NCBI RefSeq assembly: GCF_943181415.1
Contig: NZ_CALPBZ010000001.1
Coordinates: 992,001-1,056,000 of the forward strand
DNA from: Microbacterium sp. Marseille-Q6648
Lineage (GTDB): Bacteria > Actinomycetota > Actinomycetes > Actinomycetales > Microbacteriaceae
DNA length: 64,000 nucleotides
Direction: 5' to 3'
Positions 1 to 8,584 of this stretch are shown here, in pieces. A program made the translations under genes and the position numbers. The notes under the pieces are model-generated. The model was given only the letters and a program-made list of their open reading frames with translations. It was not told the origin of the DNA and made no database searches. Positions within the stretch are counted from its first letter, which is position 1, and every line of letters begins with the position of its first letter.

Positions 1-1173
1 GTCTTCGAGCCCGGCGACATCATCGTCGACGGCGGCAACGCGCTGTTCACCGACACCATCCGCCGTGAGAAGGCCGTCCGCGAGACCGGGGTGAACTTCG
101 TCGGCGCCGGCATCTCGGGCGGCGAGGAGGGCGCGCTCCTCGGGCCGTCGATCATGCCCGGCGGGTCCGACGAGTCCTGGGTGACGCTCGGCCCGATCCT
201 GAAATCCATCGCCGCCGTCGCCGAGGGCGAGCCCTGCGTCACGCACGTCGGTCACGATGGCGCGGGTCATTTCGTGAAGATGGTGCACAACGGCATCGAG
301 TACGCCGACATGCAGCTCATCGCCGAGGCGTACGACCTCATCCGTCGCGGCACCGGCAAGAGCCCCGCCGAGATCGCCGACGTCTTCGCCGAGTGGAACG
401 GCGGCGAGCTGGAGTCGTACCTCATCGAGATCACCGCCGAGGTGCTCCGCCAGATCGACGCGGAGACAGGCTCGCCGCTGGTCGATGTCATCCTCGACCA
501 GGCCGGCGCCAAGGGCACGGGCGCCTGGACCGTGCAGACCGCTCTCAATCTCGGAGTGCCCGTCTCGGGCATCGCCGAGGCGGTGTTCGCCCGGTCGCTG
601 TCCAGCCACCCCGAGCAGCGCGAGGTCTCGCGCGACCTCCCCGGTGCCGCTGAGCCGCTGGCGATCTCGGACGCCGACGCCTTCATCGAGGACGTCCGCC
701 TGGCGCTGTACGCGTCGAAGATCGTCGCCTACAGCCAGGGATTCGACGAGATCCGCGCCGGTGCCGCCGAGTACGACTGGACCATCGACCTCGGAGCGGT
801 CTCGAAGATCTGGCGTGGCGGCTGCATCATCCGCGCGCAGTTCCTCAACCGCATCGCCGAGGCCTACCAGGACACCCCCGACCTGCCGGTGCTGCTGGCC
901 GCGCCGTACTTCGTCGAGGCACTGGGACGCGCGCAGGGCGCGTGGCGCCGCATCGTGCAGCTCGCTGCGGGCGCCGGCATCCCCGCCCCCGCGTTCTCGT
1001 CGTCGCTGGCGTACTACGACGGCCTGCGGGCCGAGCGGCTGCCCGCCGCTCTCGTGCAGGGCCAGCGCGACTTCTTCGGTGCGCACACTTACAAGCGCAT
1101 CGACAAGGAAGGCACCTTCCACACGCAGTGGTCGGGCGACCGCACCGAGATCGAGGCCGAAGACACCCACTGA
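1..1173 (+). CDS. gnd: 6-phosphogluconate dehydrogenase, 5'-truncated by the window edge
   Basis: The reading frame is open from the first base, so the N-terminal NADP-binding part lies outside the window; 390 residues remain. The enzyme oxidatively decarboxylates 6-phosphogluconate to ribulose 5-phosphate in the cytosolic pentose phosphate pathway. The visible part starts with VFEPGDIIVDGGNA, followed by the family signature GISGGEEGALLGPSIMPGG and the substrate-binding stretch HFVKMVHNGIEYADMQLIAEAYDL, which carries the catalytic Lys. Later blocks such as DQAGAKGTGAWTVQ and the C-terminal RTEIEAEDTH also fit. A perfect inverted repeat 18 bases after the stop probably ends the transcript. 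Confidence 0.97.
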   Translation, partial: VFEPGDIIVDGGNALFTDTIRREKAVRETGVNFVGAGISGGEEGALLGPSIMPGGSDESWVTLGPILKSIAAVAEGEPCVTHVGHDGAGHFVKMVHNGIEYADMQLIAEAYDLIRRGTGKSPAEIADVFAEWNGGELESYLIEITAEVLRQIDAETGSPLVDVILDQAGAKGTGAWTVQTALNLGVPVSGIAEAVFARSLSSHPEQREVSRDLPGAAEPLAISDADAFIEDVRLALYASKIVAYSQGFDEIRAGAAEYDWTIDLGAVSKIWRGGCIIRAQFLNRIAEAYQDTPDLPVLLAAPYFVEALGRAQGAWRRIVQLAAGAGIPAPAFSSSLAYYDGLRAERLPAALVQGQRDFFGAHTYKRIDKEGTFHTQWSGDRTEIEAEDTH

Positions 1174-1191
1174 CGCCGTTCCGGCGCACCG

Positions 1192-1227
1192 GCGAAGGGC
1201 GGACTCCCCGGGGAGTCCGCCCTTCGC
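1192..1227. terminator. Perfect 36-bp palindrome after gnd
   Basis: The arms GCGAAGGGCGGACTCCCC and GGGGAGTCCGCCCTTCGC are exactly complementary with no spacer. There is no T-tract, as is common in GC-rich actinobacteria. It lies between gnd and the next plus-strand gene and probably acts as a factor-assisted or stem-only terminator. Confidence 0.7.
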
Positions 1228-1256
1228 GTCGGCCGTCCCGCGTAGAGTCGGGTCGC

Positions 1257-2252
1257 ATGACGGTCAGACGCATCCTGTACATCGGCGGCACCGGCACCAT
1301 CAGCGCGGCGTGCGTACGACGCTCCGTCGCCGCCGGCGACGAGGTGTTCGTCCTCAACCGCGGCAGCGGACGACGCGACATCCCGCAGGAGGTGCGACGG
1401 CTCGAAGCCGACGTGCGCGACCCCGACGCCGTGCGGGCCGCCGTCGGGTCGGAGGAGTTCGACGTCGTCGCGGACTTCCTGTCATTCACCCCCGAGCATG
1501 TGACCGACCTGCTGTCGAGCATCGAGGGCGCCTGCGGGCAGTACGTGTTCGTCAGTTCCGCCTCGGCGTACGACAAACCGCCCAGACTGCTCCCGGTGAC
1601 CGAGTCCACGCCGCTGCGCAACCCCTTCTGGAAGTACTCCCGCGACAAGATCGCGTGCGAGGACCTCCTGGTCGCCGCCTACCGCGACCGGGGACTGCCC
1701 GTCACCATCGTCCGCCCCTCGCACACATACGACGAGCAGATGCTCCCGACCCTCGGCGGCTGGACCGACATCGCGCGCATGCGGGCGGGGGCACCGGTGA
1801 TCGTGCACGGAGACGGGACGAGCCTGTGGACGATCACCCACAGCGACGACGTCGCCGTGGCCTTCACGGGACTGCTGGGACACCCCGCCGCGATCGGCGA
1901 AGCCTTCACCCTCACGGGCACCCACGCCCCCACGTGGAATCAGATCTACACCTGGCTGGCCGAAGCCGCCGGAGTCCCCGGGCCCGACCTCGTGCACGTC
2001 GCGTCCGAGACGATCGCCGCCGCCGCCCCGGATCTGGGACCCGGGCTGGTGGGCGACAAGGCCCATGCGATGGTGTTCGACAACGCCAAGGTGTCAGCGC
2101 TGGTGCCGCAGTTCCGCACGACCGTGACGTTCGACGAGGGCGCGCGCCGCATCCTCGCGTACTACGACGCGCACCCCGGAGCACAGGAAGTCGACGACGA
2201 CAAGAACGCGCTGTTCGACCGCCTCGCCGCCCACGCCCGCAGCATCGGCTGA
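1257..2252 (+). CDS. NAD-dependent epimerase/dehydratase family protein (extended SDR)
   Basis: A 331-residue Rossmann-fold protein. The N-terminal GGTGTISAACVRR is a nucleotide-binding glycine motif near residues 9-14, and the next strand ends VLNRGSGRRDIP. The middle carries a Ser-x-x-Ala-Tyr segment (VSSASAYDKP) followed by YSRDKIACEDLL, which supplies the SDR Tyr-x3-Lys pair (Y...K). It resembles NAD-dependent epimerases/reductases acting on sugars, but the substrate is not evident. The start is the ATG at 1257, because the upstream frame overlaps gnd. It stands alone between a palindromic terminator and the two-component system. Confidence 0.8.
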   Translation: MTVRRILYIGGTGTISAACVRRSVAAGDEVFVLNRGSGRRDIPQEVRRLEADVRDPDAVRAAVGSEEFDVVADFLSFTPEHVTDLLSSIEGACGQYVFVSSASAYDKPPRLLPVTESTPLRNPFWKYSRDKIACEDLLVAAYRDRGLPVTIVRPSHTYDEQMLPTLGGWTDIARMRAGAPVIVHGDGTSLWTITHSDDVAVAFTGLLGHPAAIGEAFTLTGTHAPTWNQIYTWLAEAAGVPGPDLVHVASETIAAAAPDLGPGLVGDKAHAMVFDNAKVSALVPQFRTTVTFDEGARRILAYYDAHPGAQEVDDDKNALFDRLAAHARSIG

Positions 2253-2277
2253 CGCGGCATCCTATTCACAGCCGGTG

Positions 2278-2305
2278 CATAGCCCGCGCCATAGGAAGCG
2301 CATAG
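2278..2305 (+). promoter_or_regulatory. Triple CATAG direct repeat upstream of the response regulator
   Basis: CATAG occurs at 2278-2282, 2290-2294 and 2301-2305, the last two extended to CATAGGAA, with 11-12 base periodicity. A reverse-oriented CCTAT lies at 2261-2265. One-turn spaced direct repeats are typical of OmpR/PhoB-family binding sites, so this may be an autoregulatory site for the gene that follows. The function is inferred. Confidence 0.5.
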
Positions 2306-2314
2306 GAACGCCGA

Positions 2315-2320
2315 CACAAT
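2315..2320 (+). promoter_or_regulatory. -10 element (CACAAT) for the response regulator
   Basis: CACAAT lies exactly six bases before the ATG at 2327, the spacing seen at many starts in this window. It predicts a leaderless mRNA. The hexamer is a weak match to TANNNT. Confidence 0.45.
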
Positions 2321-2326
2321 GGGGTC

Positions 2327-3061
2327 ATGACGGCTCTCAACCCCAGCTCCGGACTCACGCGCCTCGACGGCACGGCCCCCCGCGTCCTCGTCGTGGACGA
2401 CGAGCAGATGCTCACCGATCTGCTCTCGATGGCGCTGCGCATGGAGGGCTGGGAGGTGCGCACGGCGGGCTCGGGGTACGAGGCGCTCCAGGCCGCGCGC
2501 GAGTTCTCGCCCGACGCCCTCGTGCTCGACATCATGATGCCGGACCTCGACGGCATGGCGGTGCTGCAGCGGCTGCGCCAGGCCGGCGATGACGTGCCGG
2601 TGCTCTTCCTGACCGCGAAGGATGCCGTCGGCGACCGCGTCGCGGGGCTCACCGCGGGAGGCGACGACTACGTGACGAAGCCCTTCAGTCTCGAAGAGGT
2701 GGTCGCCCGCCTGCGAGGCCTCATGCGCCGCGCCGGCACGGCCCACGCCGCCGGAGCCGAGCCGATCCTGCGGGTGGGAGATCTGAGCCTCAACGAGGAC
2801 AGCCACGAGGTCGACCGCGACGGCACGTCGATCGAGCTCACGGCGACCGAGTTCGAGCTGCTGCGCTTCCTCATGCGCAACCAGCGGCGCGTGGTCTCCA
2901 AGGCGCAGATCCTCGACCGGGTCTGGAACTACGACTTCGGCGGCCGCTCGAGCGTCGTCGAGCTGTACATCTCGTACCTGCGCAAGAAGATCGATCAGGG
3001 CCGCGAGCCCCTCATCCACACCGTCCGCGGAGTCGGGTACATGATCAAGGCGCCCCAGTGA
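2327..3061 (+). CDS. OmpR/PhoB-family response regulator
   Basis: 244 residues with an N-terminal receiver domain (about 19-135) and a C-terminal winged-helix DNA-binding domain (about 150-241). The receiver has the acidic pair D24-D25, phospho-acceptor D68 (LVLDIMMPDLDG), T96 and K118 (VTKPFS). The output domain shows LTATEFELLRFLMRN, the recognition helix region SVVELYISYLRKKI and the terminal HTVRGVGYMIK. Its stop overlaps the histidine kinase start by four bases (GTGA), so the pair is translationally coupled. CATAG repeats directly upstream may be its own binding sites. The signal and target genes are unknown. Confidence 0.95.
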   Translation: MTALNPSSGLTRLDGTAPRVLVVDDEQMLTDLLSMALRMEGWEVRTAGSGYEALQAAREFSPDALVLDIMMPDLDGMAVLQRLRQAGDDVPVLFLTAKDAVGDRVAGLTAGGDDYVTKPFSLEEVVARLRGLMRRAGTAHAAGAEPILRVGDLSLNEDSHEVDRDGTSIELTATEFELLRFLMRNQRRVVSKAQILDRVWNYDFGGRSSVVELYISYLRKKIDQGREPLIHTVRGVGYMIKAPQ

Positions 3062-4602
3062 CCCGACCCGTCGGCCTCGCCGGCTCCACCGCCCCCACCG
3101 GCACCACCCCCGCCGGCACTGCCGAGTCCGAACCCGAGGTCGTGCGCCTCCCGCGCGTTCGGGCGCCGCGCTCGTGGAGCCTGCAGACCCGCCTGATGGT
3201 GACGGTCATCGGCATCGTCGCGCTCATCCTCACCCTCGTCGGCGTGGCCACGGGAGCGCTGCTGGGCAGCATCCTCAACGAGAACCTGAACGCGCGGCTG
3301 CTTTCGGCGGCGGGTGCGCTGCGGGGGGCGCCCGACTCCACCGCCGAGGACGTGCTGACCTCCGGTCGTCAGCCCGAAGGCTTCCTCCTCGTCCTGCAGA
3401 ACCAGTCGGGACTGACCGGCGCGTACGTGACGGCCGACGAGACCGTGGCGGAGCTCGGCGACGATCAGATCGCCGAGCTGCTGTACGCGATGGAGCCGCG
3501 GGGCAATGCCACGGTCCGGGTCGACGGTGTGGGCGACTACCGCGTGCTCATGAGCGGCTCCCCGTCGGGGGCCTTCATCCTCGCGGGGCTTCCGACCACC
3601 GAGGTCAGCGGCATCGTCGGTCAGATCCTCACCACCGTGGCCCTGGTGACCACCGGCGGGCTCCTGCTTCTCGGCGTCGCCATCGCGCTCGTCATCCGCC
3701 GGAGCCTGAAACCCCTGCGCTCGGTCGCCGACACCGCCGAGCGCGTGGCCGCGATGCCGCTGTCCCAGGGCGCCGTCACGATCGACGAGCGCGTCCCCGA
3801 CGCCCAGACCGACGAATCCACCGAGATCGGGCGGGTCGGCCACGCGCTGAACACCCTGCTGGATCACGTGGACTCCTCACTGGCGGCGCGCCAGCGCAAC
3901 GAGGAGCTCATGCGGCGCTTCGTCGCCGACGCCAGCCACGAGCTGCGGACGCCGCTCGCCTCCATCCGGGGCTACTCCGAACTGTCGCTGCGCGACCCCT
4001 CGCTGAGCGAGACCACCGGATCGGCGCTGGAGCGCATCCAGGCACAGTCGCTGCGCATGACGACCCTGGTCGAGGACCTGCTGCTGCTCGCCCGCCTCGA
4101 CGAGGGTCAGGAGCTCGTCTTCGGATCGGTCGACCTCACGCAGCTGGCGATCGAGGCCGTCGGCGACGCGCGCCCGGCGGGCCCGGCGCACACGTGGCGG
4201 CTCGACGTCGATGAGGAGCCGGTCGTGGTGGCCGGCGACAGCGGACGCCTGCACCAGGTGGTGGCCAATCTGCTGGCCAACGCCCGCACCCACACGCCGG
4301 AGGGGACGACGGTCACGGTGAGCGTCGCACGCGAGGGGGCCGAGGCGGTGCTTCGCGTGCACGACGACGGTCCCGGTGTCGACGATGCCGTCAAGGGCGA
4401 GCTGTTCGAGCGCTTCGCGCGCGCGGATCGCTCGCGGGCTCGCAAGACCGGCGGCACCGGCCTCGGCCTGTCCATAGCGCGGGCGATCGTGTCGGCGCAC
4501 GGCGGTGCGCTCACCGTCGACAGCGTGCCCGGCGACACCGTCTTCACGGTGCGCCTTCCGGCGCGCCCCCAGGAGCCCGCAGCGGCCGGAGTGGAGCGGT
4601 GA
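3058..4602 (+). CDS. Membrane sensor histidine kinase
   Basis: 514 residues, GTG start overlapping the response regulator stop. Order of parts: a cytoplasmic Pro/Thr-rich N-terminus, a first membrane helix (about 43-70), an extracytoplasmic sensor region (about 70-180), a second membrane helix (about 185-210), a HAMP linker, a HisKA domain with FVADASHELRTPLASIRGYSE (the His is the phospho-acceptor) and an HATPase domain with N box NLLANARTHTPEG, DDGPGV and GTGLGLSIARAI. It should phosphorylate the partner regulator. The sensor region matches no fold I recognise, so the stimulus is unknown. The next gene is convergent, 22 bases away. Confidence 0.95.
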   Translation: MTRPVGLAGSTAPTGTTPAGTAESEPEVVRLPRVRAPRSWSLQTRLMVTVIGIVALILTLVGVATGALLGSILNENLNARLLSAAGALRGAPDSTAEDVLTSGRQPEGFLLVLQNQSGLTGAYVTADETVAELGDDQIAELLYAMEPRGNATVRVDGVGDYRVLMSGSPSGAFILAGLPTTEVSGIVGQILTTVALVTTGGLLLLGVAIALVIRRSLKPLRSVADTAERVAAMPLSQGAVTIDERVPDAQTDESTEIGRVGHALNTLLDHVDSSLAARQRNEELMRRFVADASHELRTPLASIRGYSELSLRDPSLSETTGSALERIQAQSLRMTTLVEDLLLLARLDEGQELVFGSVDLTQLAIEAVGDARPAGPAHTWRLDVDEEPVVVAGDSGRLHQVVANLLANARTHTPEGTTVTVSVAREGAEAVLRVHDDGPGVDDAVKGELFERFARADRSRARKTGGTGLGLSIARAIVSAHGGALTVDSVPGDTVFTVRLPARPQEPAAAGVER

Positions 4603-4624
4603 GAGCACGGCCGGCGCCGCGGGC

Positions 4625-6190
4625 TCAGTAACCCGAGAACGCGTCCGTCGTGATCGATCGCGCCCGCTCGAGCGCCGGTGCGAGCTCGGCGATGAGTCCC
4701 GGCGGACCCGAGATGTAGGCGTGCCGCGAGGCGATGTCGGGAACCACCCGCAGCAGCCCGTCGGCGTCGAGCCGGACCCCGCGGGCCCATCGCCACTGCG
4801 GCGGCAGACCTGCCGGCTCGGTGCGGGTGAAGACGATGACGGGAATGCCGGAGGCGGCGATGTCGTCGCGGAACACCAGCTCCTCGGGCTCGGACGCGAC
4901 GTAGACCAGGACGATGTCGCGGTCCTGGCCGGTGGCCGTCATGTGCCGCAGCTGCGACACGAAGGGAGTGACGCCGATTCCCGCTGCCACCATCAGCACC
5001 GGCGCCGTCGTCCGCGTCGGGAGCAGGAAGTCACCCCACACACCGGTCACGGCGAGATCCGTTCCCGCCGTCACCTGCGCCAGGGCCTTCTTGTACGAGC
5101 TCAGCGGCTTCTTGCTGGGCGCCTCGCGGAAAGCGACCCGCACCAGCGGCAGATCCTCGGGCGCAGAGGCGATGCTGAACTCCCGGCGGGTGCCGCGGGC
5201 ATCGGGATGCCGGTGCGGAACATCCAGCTCGAGATACTGTCCCGGCGTGAACGACAGGCGCCGGTGGGCCCGGAAGGTCAGCTGGCGCACCGTCGGCGAC
5301 AGATCGTCGCGGGAGGCGAGCGTCAGCTTCACGGCCGTGCGGACCGAGAACGCGAAGGCGACGAGGTTGCCGATGATGAGCGCGCGCTCCTGGCCGAGGC
5401 TGAACTCGCCGATGAGGATCGGCCAGCCCGCGAGAACGCCGACCACGGCGGCCACCGTCAGCTGCTGCCACCGGCGCGGCGGGAGAGTGAGGGGCTCCGA
5501 CAGCATGAACGCGCCGAGGAAGAGGTACGGAGAGGACCACAGAATGGGTCCGGCGATGTCGCCCAGGTCGACGGGAAGCCCCGCCTGCTGGTACTGCGCG
5601 CCGGTGCGCAGGACCCCCACCCCGATCGCCACGACCAGGAACACCGCGGCGACGCGGATCTTCTCGGTGCGCCACAGCACCGCCAGCCCGAGGACGATCA
5701 CGGGTCCGGCCAGTGCGGGGGTGCCCACCCACCACGACGAGGCGCCCAGGGCCGGCACGGCGATCGCGAGCAGCGTCAGGGCCGAGGCGCCGGCAGCGGC
5801 GGGGTTGAAGATGTGACGGCCGCGCCAGGCGAGCACGTACTTCGACAGCGACGCGACCGCCGCCGCGAGCGCGATGCCGCCGAGGGCTGCGGCCTCCAGC
5901 GTCGGACGGAGGACGAACAGCAGGATGTGCGCCGTGATGAGCGACGATTCCAGCCGCCAGTGCAACCTCAGGATGCGCTGCGCCGCGGCATCCACCGCCA
6001 CGCATACGGCCGAGAGGACCGCGAGCGTCGCGATCAGCTCGAGGGGCGACGGTGCGACGAGCCCGAAGAACGACAGGACGAGCGAGATAACGGCGAGGGC
6101 CGCCAGCGCGAAGTACACGACGCGGTACATCGAGACGCGACCGAGGACGGCGAAGACGCGGTTGAACGCCGCGGTCATGGTGCTCAGCAC
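4625..6190 (-). CDS. Membrane oxidoreductase: NqrB/RnfD-like domain fused to a ferredoxin-NADP reductase-type domain
   Basis: 521 residues. The first ~290 are strongly hydrophobic with multiple membrane helices and NqrB/RnfD-type signatures HIFNPAAAGA and MLSEPLTLPP. The last ~230 form a flavodoxin-reductase module: FAD motif RREFSIASAP, nucleotide motifs AAGIGVTPF and YISGPPG, and the terminus TDAFSGY. The likely role is to pass NAD(P)H electrons through FAD and the membrane part to an extracytosolic acceptor, plausibly the neighbouring FMN lipoprotein. I chose the GTG at 6190 because GGAG sits five bases upstream; an ATG at 6178 is the alternative. It is 56 bases downstream of apbE on the same strand. 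Confidence 0.85.
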   Translation of the reverse strand: MLSTMTAAFNRVFAVLGRVSMYRVVYFALAALAVISLVLSFFGLVAPSPLELIATLAVLSAVCVAVDAAAQRILRLHWRLESSLITAHILLFVLRPTLEAAALGGIALAAAVASLSKYVLAWRGRHIFNPAAAGASALTLLAIAVPALGASSWWVGTPALAGPVIVLGLAVLWRTEKIRVAAVFLVVAIGVGVLRTGAQYQQAGLPVDLGDIAGPILWSSPYLFLGAFMLSEPLTLPPRRWQQLTVAAVVGVLAGWPILIGEFSLGQERALIIGNLVAFAFSVRTAVKLTLASRDDLSPTVRQLTFRAHRRLSFTPGQYLELDVPHRHPDARGTRREFSIASAPEDLPLVRVAFREAPSKKPLSSYKKALAQVTAGTDLAVTGVWGDFLLPTRTTAPVLMVAAGIGVTPFVSQLRHMTATGQDRDIVLVYVASEPEELVFRDDIAASGIPVIVFTRTEPAGLPPQWRWARGVRLDADGLLRVVPDIASRHAYISGPPGLIAELAPALERARSITTDAFSGY

Positions 6191-6246
6191 GGCGGCTCCT
6201 GGGGCACGGGCGCGGCGAGGGCGGTCGGAGACGTCACTGCACCACG

Positions 6247-7125
6247 CTAGCGCCCGCCGAACAGCTGAGCGTCGCATCCGGGCGACCACTCCACGCGCCC
6301 GTCGGTCAGCATCCGCACCCACTGCGTGTTCCACGTGCCGCGCCACCGCGCGGCCACCTCCGGGCCCGACTCGAAGAACAGGGCGGTGGCCAGCGCGTCG
6401 GCGTGCATCGCGTCGTCGGCGACCGCCCATGTCGCCGCGACGGCGCGGACCGGCTCGCCGGTGCGCGCGTCGAGGACGTGGTGGAGTCCGTCGCCCCACG
6501 CCCGCCGGTTCACCGCCGATGCGCACAGCGCGGCATCCGTGATCTCCCACACGCCGATCGCGCGGCGGGAGTCGTACGGGTGCTCCAGGCCGATGCGCAC
6601 CGGCTGCCCGCGGACGGCGATGTCGCCGCCCGCGTCCACGACCGCGTCGCCGGGCGGAAGTGCGCCGAGCACGAGGTCCACGAGCCGCCCTTTACCGAGC
6701 GCGCCCACGTCGATCATCGCGGGCGGCTCCAGCGCGAGTTCGTCGGCGCTCCACGACAGCGCCGCGCGCCAGTCCGACGGCGCTGGGACCGCAGCGCCGG
6801 CGCGCAGGGTGTAGGCGGCGCCGTAGCCGAGCTGCTCGAGGGAGCCCCCGACGAGCGGGTTCACCGCGTCACCGGTCGCCGTCGCCACCTCGGCCAGCGT
6901 GTCGAGCAGCGGGGCCGCATCGCTCGGGGCGGGTACCCGGCCGCCGTGCCGGGCGAGGCGGGAGACGAGGGAGTCGGGGCGGAAGCGCGACCAGGCGGCG
7001 TCGAAGCGCTCGATGATCGCAGCCGTCTCGCGGCGTACCGCCTCGTCGAGCGGACGATCCGTGACGACCTCCCAGGCGGTGCCGATCGCGTCGAACCGCC
7101 AGGTGGCCGGTCCCGACGCGATCAC
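6247..7125 (-). CDS. apbE: FAD:protein FMN transferase (ApbE family)
   Basis: 292 residues, GTG start overlapping the stop of the FMN-binding lipoprotein gene (GTGA). Family blocks are visible: WSRFRPDSLVSRLAR (first FAD-binding segment), MIDVGALGKGRLVD (equivalent of the D-x-G-G-x-x-K-G loop), VDAGGDI, HHVLDARTGEPV and DDAMHADALATALF near the metal site. ApbE covalently attaches FMN to Ser/Thr in target proteins through a phosphoester bond, and the obvious target is the gene directly upstream. Many ApbE proteins are exported lipoproteins, but no signal peptide is visible here. That raises the question of where the target is modified. Confidence 0.92.
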   Translation of the reverse strand: MIASGPATWRFDAIGTAWEVVTDRPLDEAVRRETAAIIERFDAAWSRFRPDSLVSRLARHGGRVPAPSDAAPLLDTLAEVATATGDAVNPLVGGSLEQLGYGAAYTLRAGAAVPAPSDWRAALSWSADELALEPPAMIDVGALGKGRLVDLVLGALPPGDAVVDAGGDIAVRGQPVRIGLEHPYDSRRAIGVWEITDAALCASAVNRRAWGDGLHHVLDARTGEPVRAVAATWAVADDAMHADALATALFFESGPEVAARWRGTWNTQWVRMLTDGRVEWSPGCDAQLFGGR

Positions 7126-7553
7126 TCCGCCGCTTCGGCCTTGATCGCCTCGAGCGCCTCGGTGAAGCCGCCGCTCGTGAGCGAGGAGCCGGCGACGCGC
7201 GACACGGCGATGTCGTCGATGTCCTCGCCCACCACCTCGTCGCTGATGCCGCCGATGAACTGGCTCTGGTACTGCTCGGACTCGGGCCGCTGGGGGTCGC
7301 CCGTCACCTCGACCGCGGTGACGGCGTCGGACTCGAGCGTCAGCGTCACCTGGATGGTCTCGACCGTCTCGGGCGTCGCGTACGACCCCTCGGCGGTGTA
7401 CGTGCCGTCCGTGTACGAGGCGTCCCCGCCCGAGGCCGCACCGCCGGGCTGATCGGTGTCGGCCGACGCCCCCGCGCACGCCGGGAGGGCGAGCGTGCCG
7501 GTCACGCCGGCGAGGGCGACGGCCAACCGCACCGGACGCGCAGCCGCGGTCAT
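7122..7553 (-). CDS. FMN-binding domain lipoprotein
   Basis: 143 residues. The signal peptide ends in lipobox LPAC (Cys26), so the mature protein should be anchored on the outer face of the membrane. From about residue 47 an FMN_bind fold follows (DGTYTAEGSY). The C-terminal part, VSRVAGSSLTSGGF, aligns with the flavinylation motif SGATxTS of Nqr/Rnf-type proteins, with Ser124 in the acceptor position and Ala121 replacing the usual first Ser/Thr. It likely carries covalent FMN added by ApbE and receives electrons from the NqrB-like oxidoreductase. Its ATG overlaps the prs stop (ATGA), and apbE overlaps its own stop. Confidence 0.85.
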   Translation of the reverse strand: MTAAARPVRLAVALAGVTGTLALPACAGASADTDQPGGAASGGDASYTDGTYTAEGSYATPETVETIQVTLTLESDAVTAVEVTGDPQRPESEQYQSQFIGGISDEVVGEDIDDIAVSRVAGSSLTSGGFTEALEAIKAEAAE

Positions 7554-8584
7554 GCGGCGCCGTCGAACATGCTGGTGACCGAGCCGTCCTCGAACACCTC
7601 GTGGATCGCGCGCGCCAGAAGGGGGGCGATCGGCAGCACCGTCAGGGTCGGGAAGCGCTTGTGCTCGGGGATCGGGACGGTGTCGGTGACGACCACCTCG
7701 TCGATCGCGTCGGTCTGCAGTCGCGCGGCGGCGGGATCGCTGAAGATCGCGTGCGTGGCGGCGACGATGACCTTCACGGCGCCGTTGGCCTTCAGCGCCT
7801 GCGCGGCTTTGACGATCGTCCCGCCGGTGTCGATCATGTCGTCCACGAGCAGGCACACGCGACCCTCGACGTCGCCGACGATCTCGTTCACCGTCACCTG
7901 GTTGGCCACATTCGGATCGCGGCGCTTGTGGATGATCGCCAGCGGTGCGCCGAGGCTGTCCGACCACGTGTCGGCCACACGGACGCGGCCGGTGTCGGGC
8001 GAGACCACCGTCAGCGCCTCGCGATCGGCGGCGCTGAGGGTCTTCTCGAAGTACTCCAGCAGCACCGGCTTGGCGAACAGGTGGTCGACGGGTCCGTCGA
8101 AGAAGCCCTGGATCTGCGCCGCGTGCAGGTCCACGCTCATCACCCGGTCGGCGCCGGCGGTGCGCATGAGGTCGGCGACCAGGCGGGCGCTGATCGGCTC
8201 CCGCCCGCGGCCCTTCTTGTCCTGCCGGGAGTACGGGTAGTAGGGCGCCACGACGGTGATGCGCTTGGCGGATGCCCGCTTGGCGGCATCCAGCATGATG
8301 AGCGTCTCCATGAGCCACTCGTTGACCGGCGGCCCGAAGCTCTGGATCAGGAAGAAATCGCAGCCGCGGATCGAGACCTCGAAACGGGTGAGGATCTCGC
8401 CCGACGCGAACGTGCGGTACTCGGTGGGCACCAGTTCGGTGCCGAGCGCCTCGGCGACGTCGATCGCCAGCTCCGGGTGCGAGCTGCCGCGCGCGACGAC
8501 GAGGCGCTTCTTGGTCTTGGCGACCAGGCCCGGCGCGATGTCGTTGTCGCGGTCGAGCTCAACGGTCTTCTTCTTGCGCCCCAT
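7550..8584 (-). CDS. prs: Ribose-phosphate pyrophosphokinase (PRPP synthetase)
   Basis: 344 residues; makes PRPP from ribose 5-phosphate and ATP for nucleotide, His and Trp synthesis. Signatures: APYYPYSRQDKK, metal-binding VMSVDLHAAQIQGFF and the PRPP loop LLVDDMIDTGGTI. The start at MGRKKKTVELD gives an N-terminal extension of some 15-20 residues over the usual ~315. The coding start lies 26 bases inside the 3' end of glmU, a pairing known in other actinobacteria. The following lipoprotein gene overlaps its stop, tying flavin genes to a nucleotide/cell-wall operon. Confidence 0.97.
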   Translation of the reverse strand: MGRKKKTVELDRDNDIAPGLVAKTKKRLVVARGSSHPELAIDVAEALGTELVPTEYRTFASGEILTRFEVSIRGCDFFLIQSFGPPVNEWLMETLIMLDAAKRASAKRITVVAPYYPYSRQDKKGRGREPISARLVADLMRTAGADRVMSVDLHAAQIQGFFDGPVDHLFAKPVLLEYFEKTLSAADREALTVVSPDTGRVRVADTWSDSLGAPLAIIHKRRDPNVANQVTVNEIVGDVEGRVCLLVDDMIDTGGTIVKAAQALKANGAVKVIVAATHAIFSDPAAARLQTDAIDEVVVTDTVPIPEHKRFPTLTVLPIAPLLARAIHEVFEDGSVTSMFDGAA

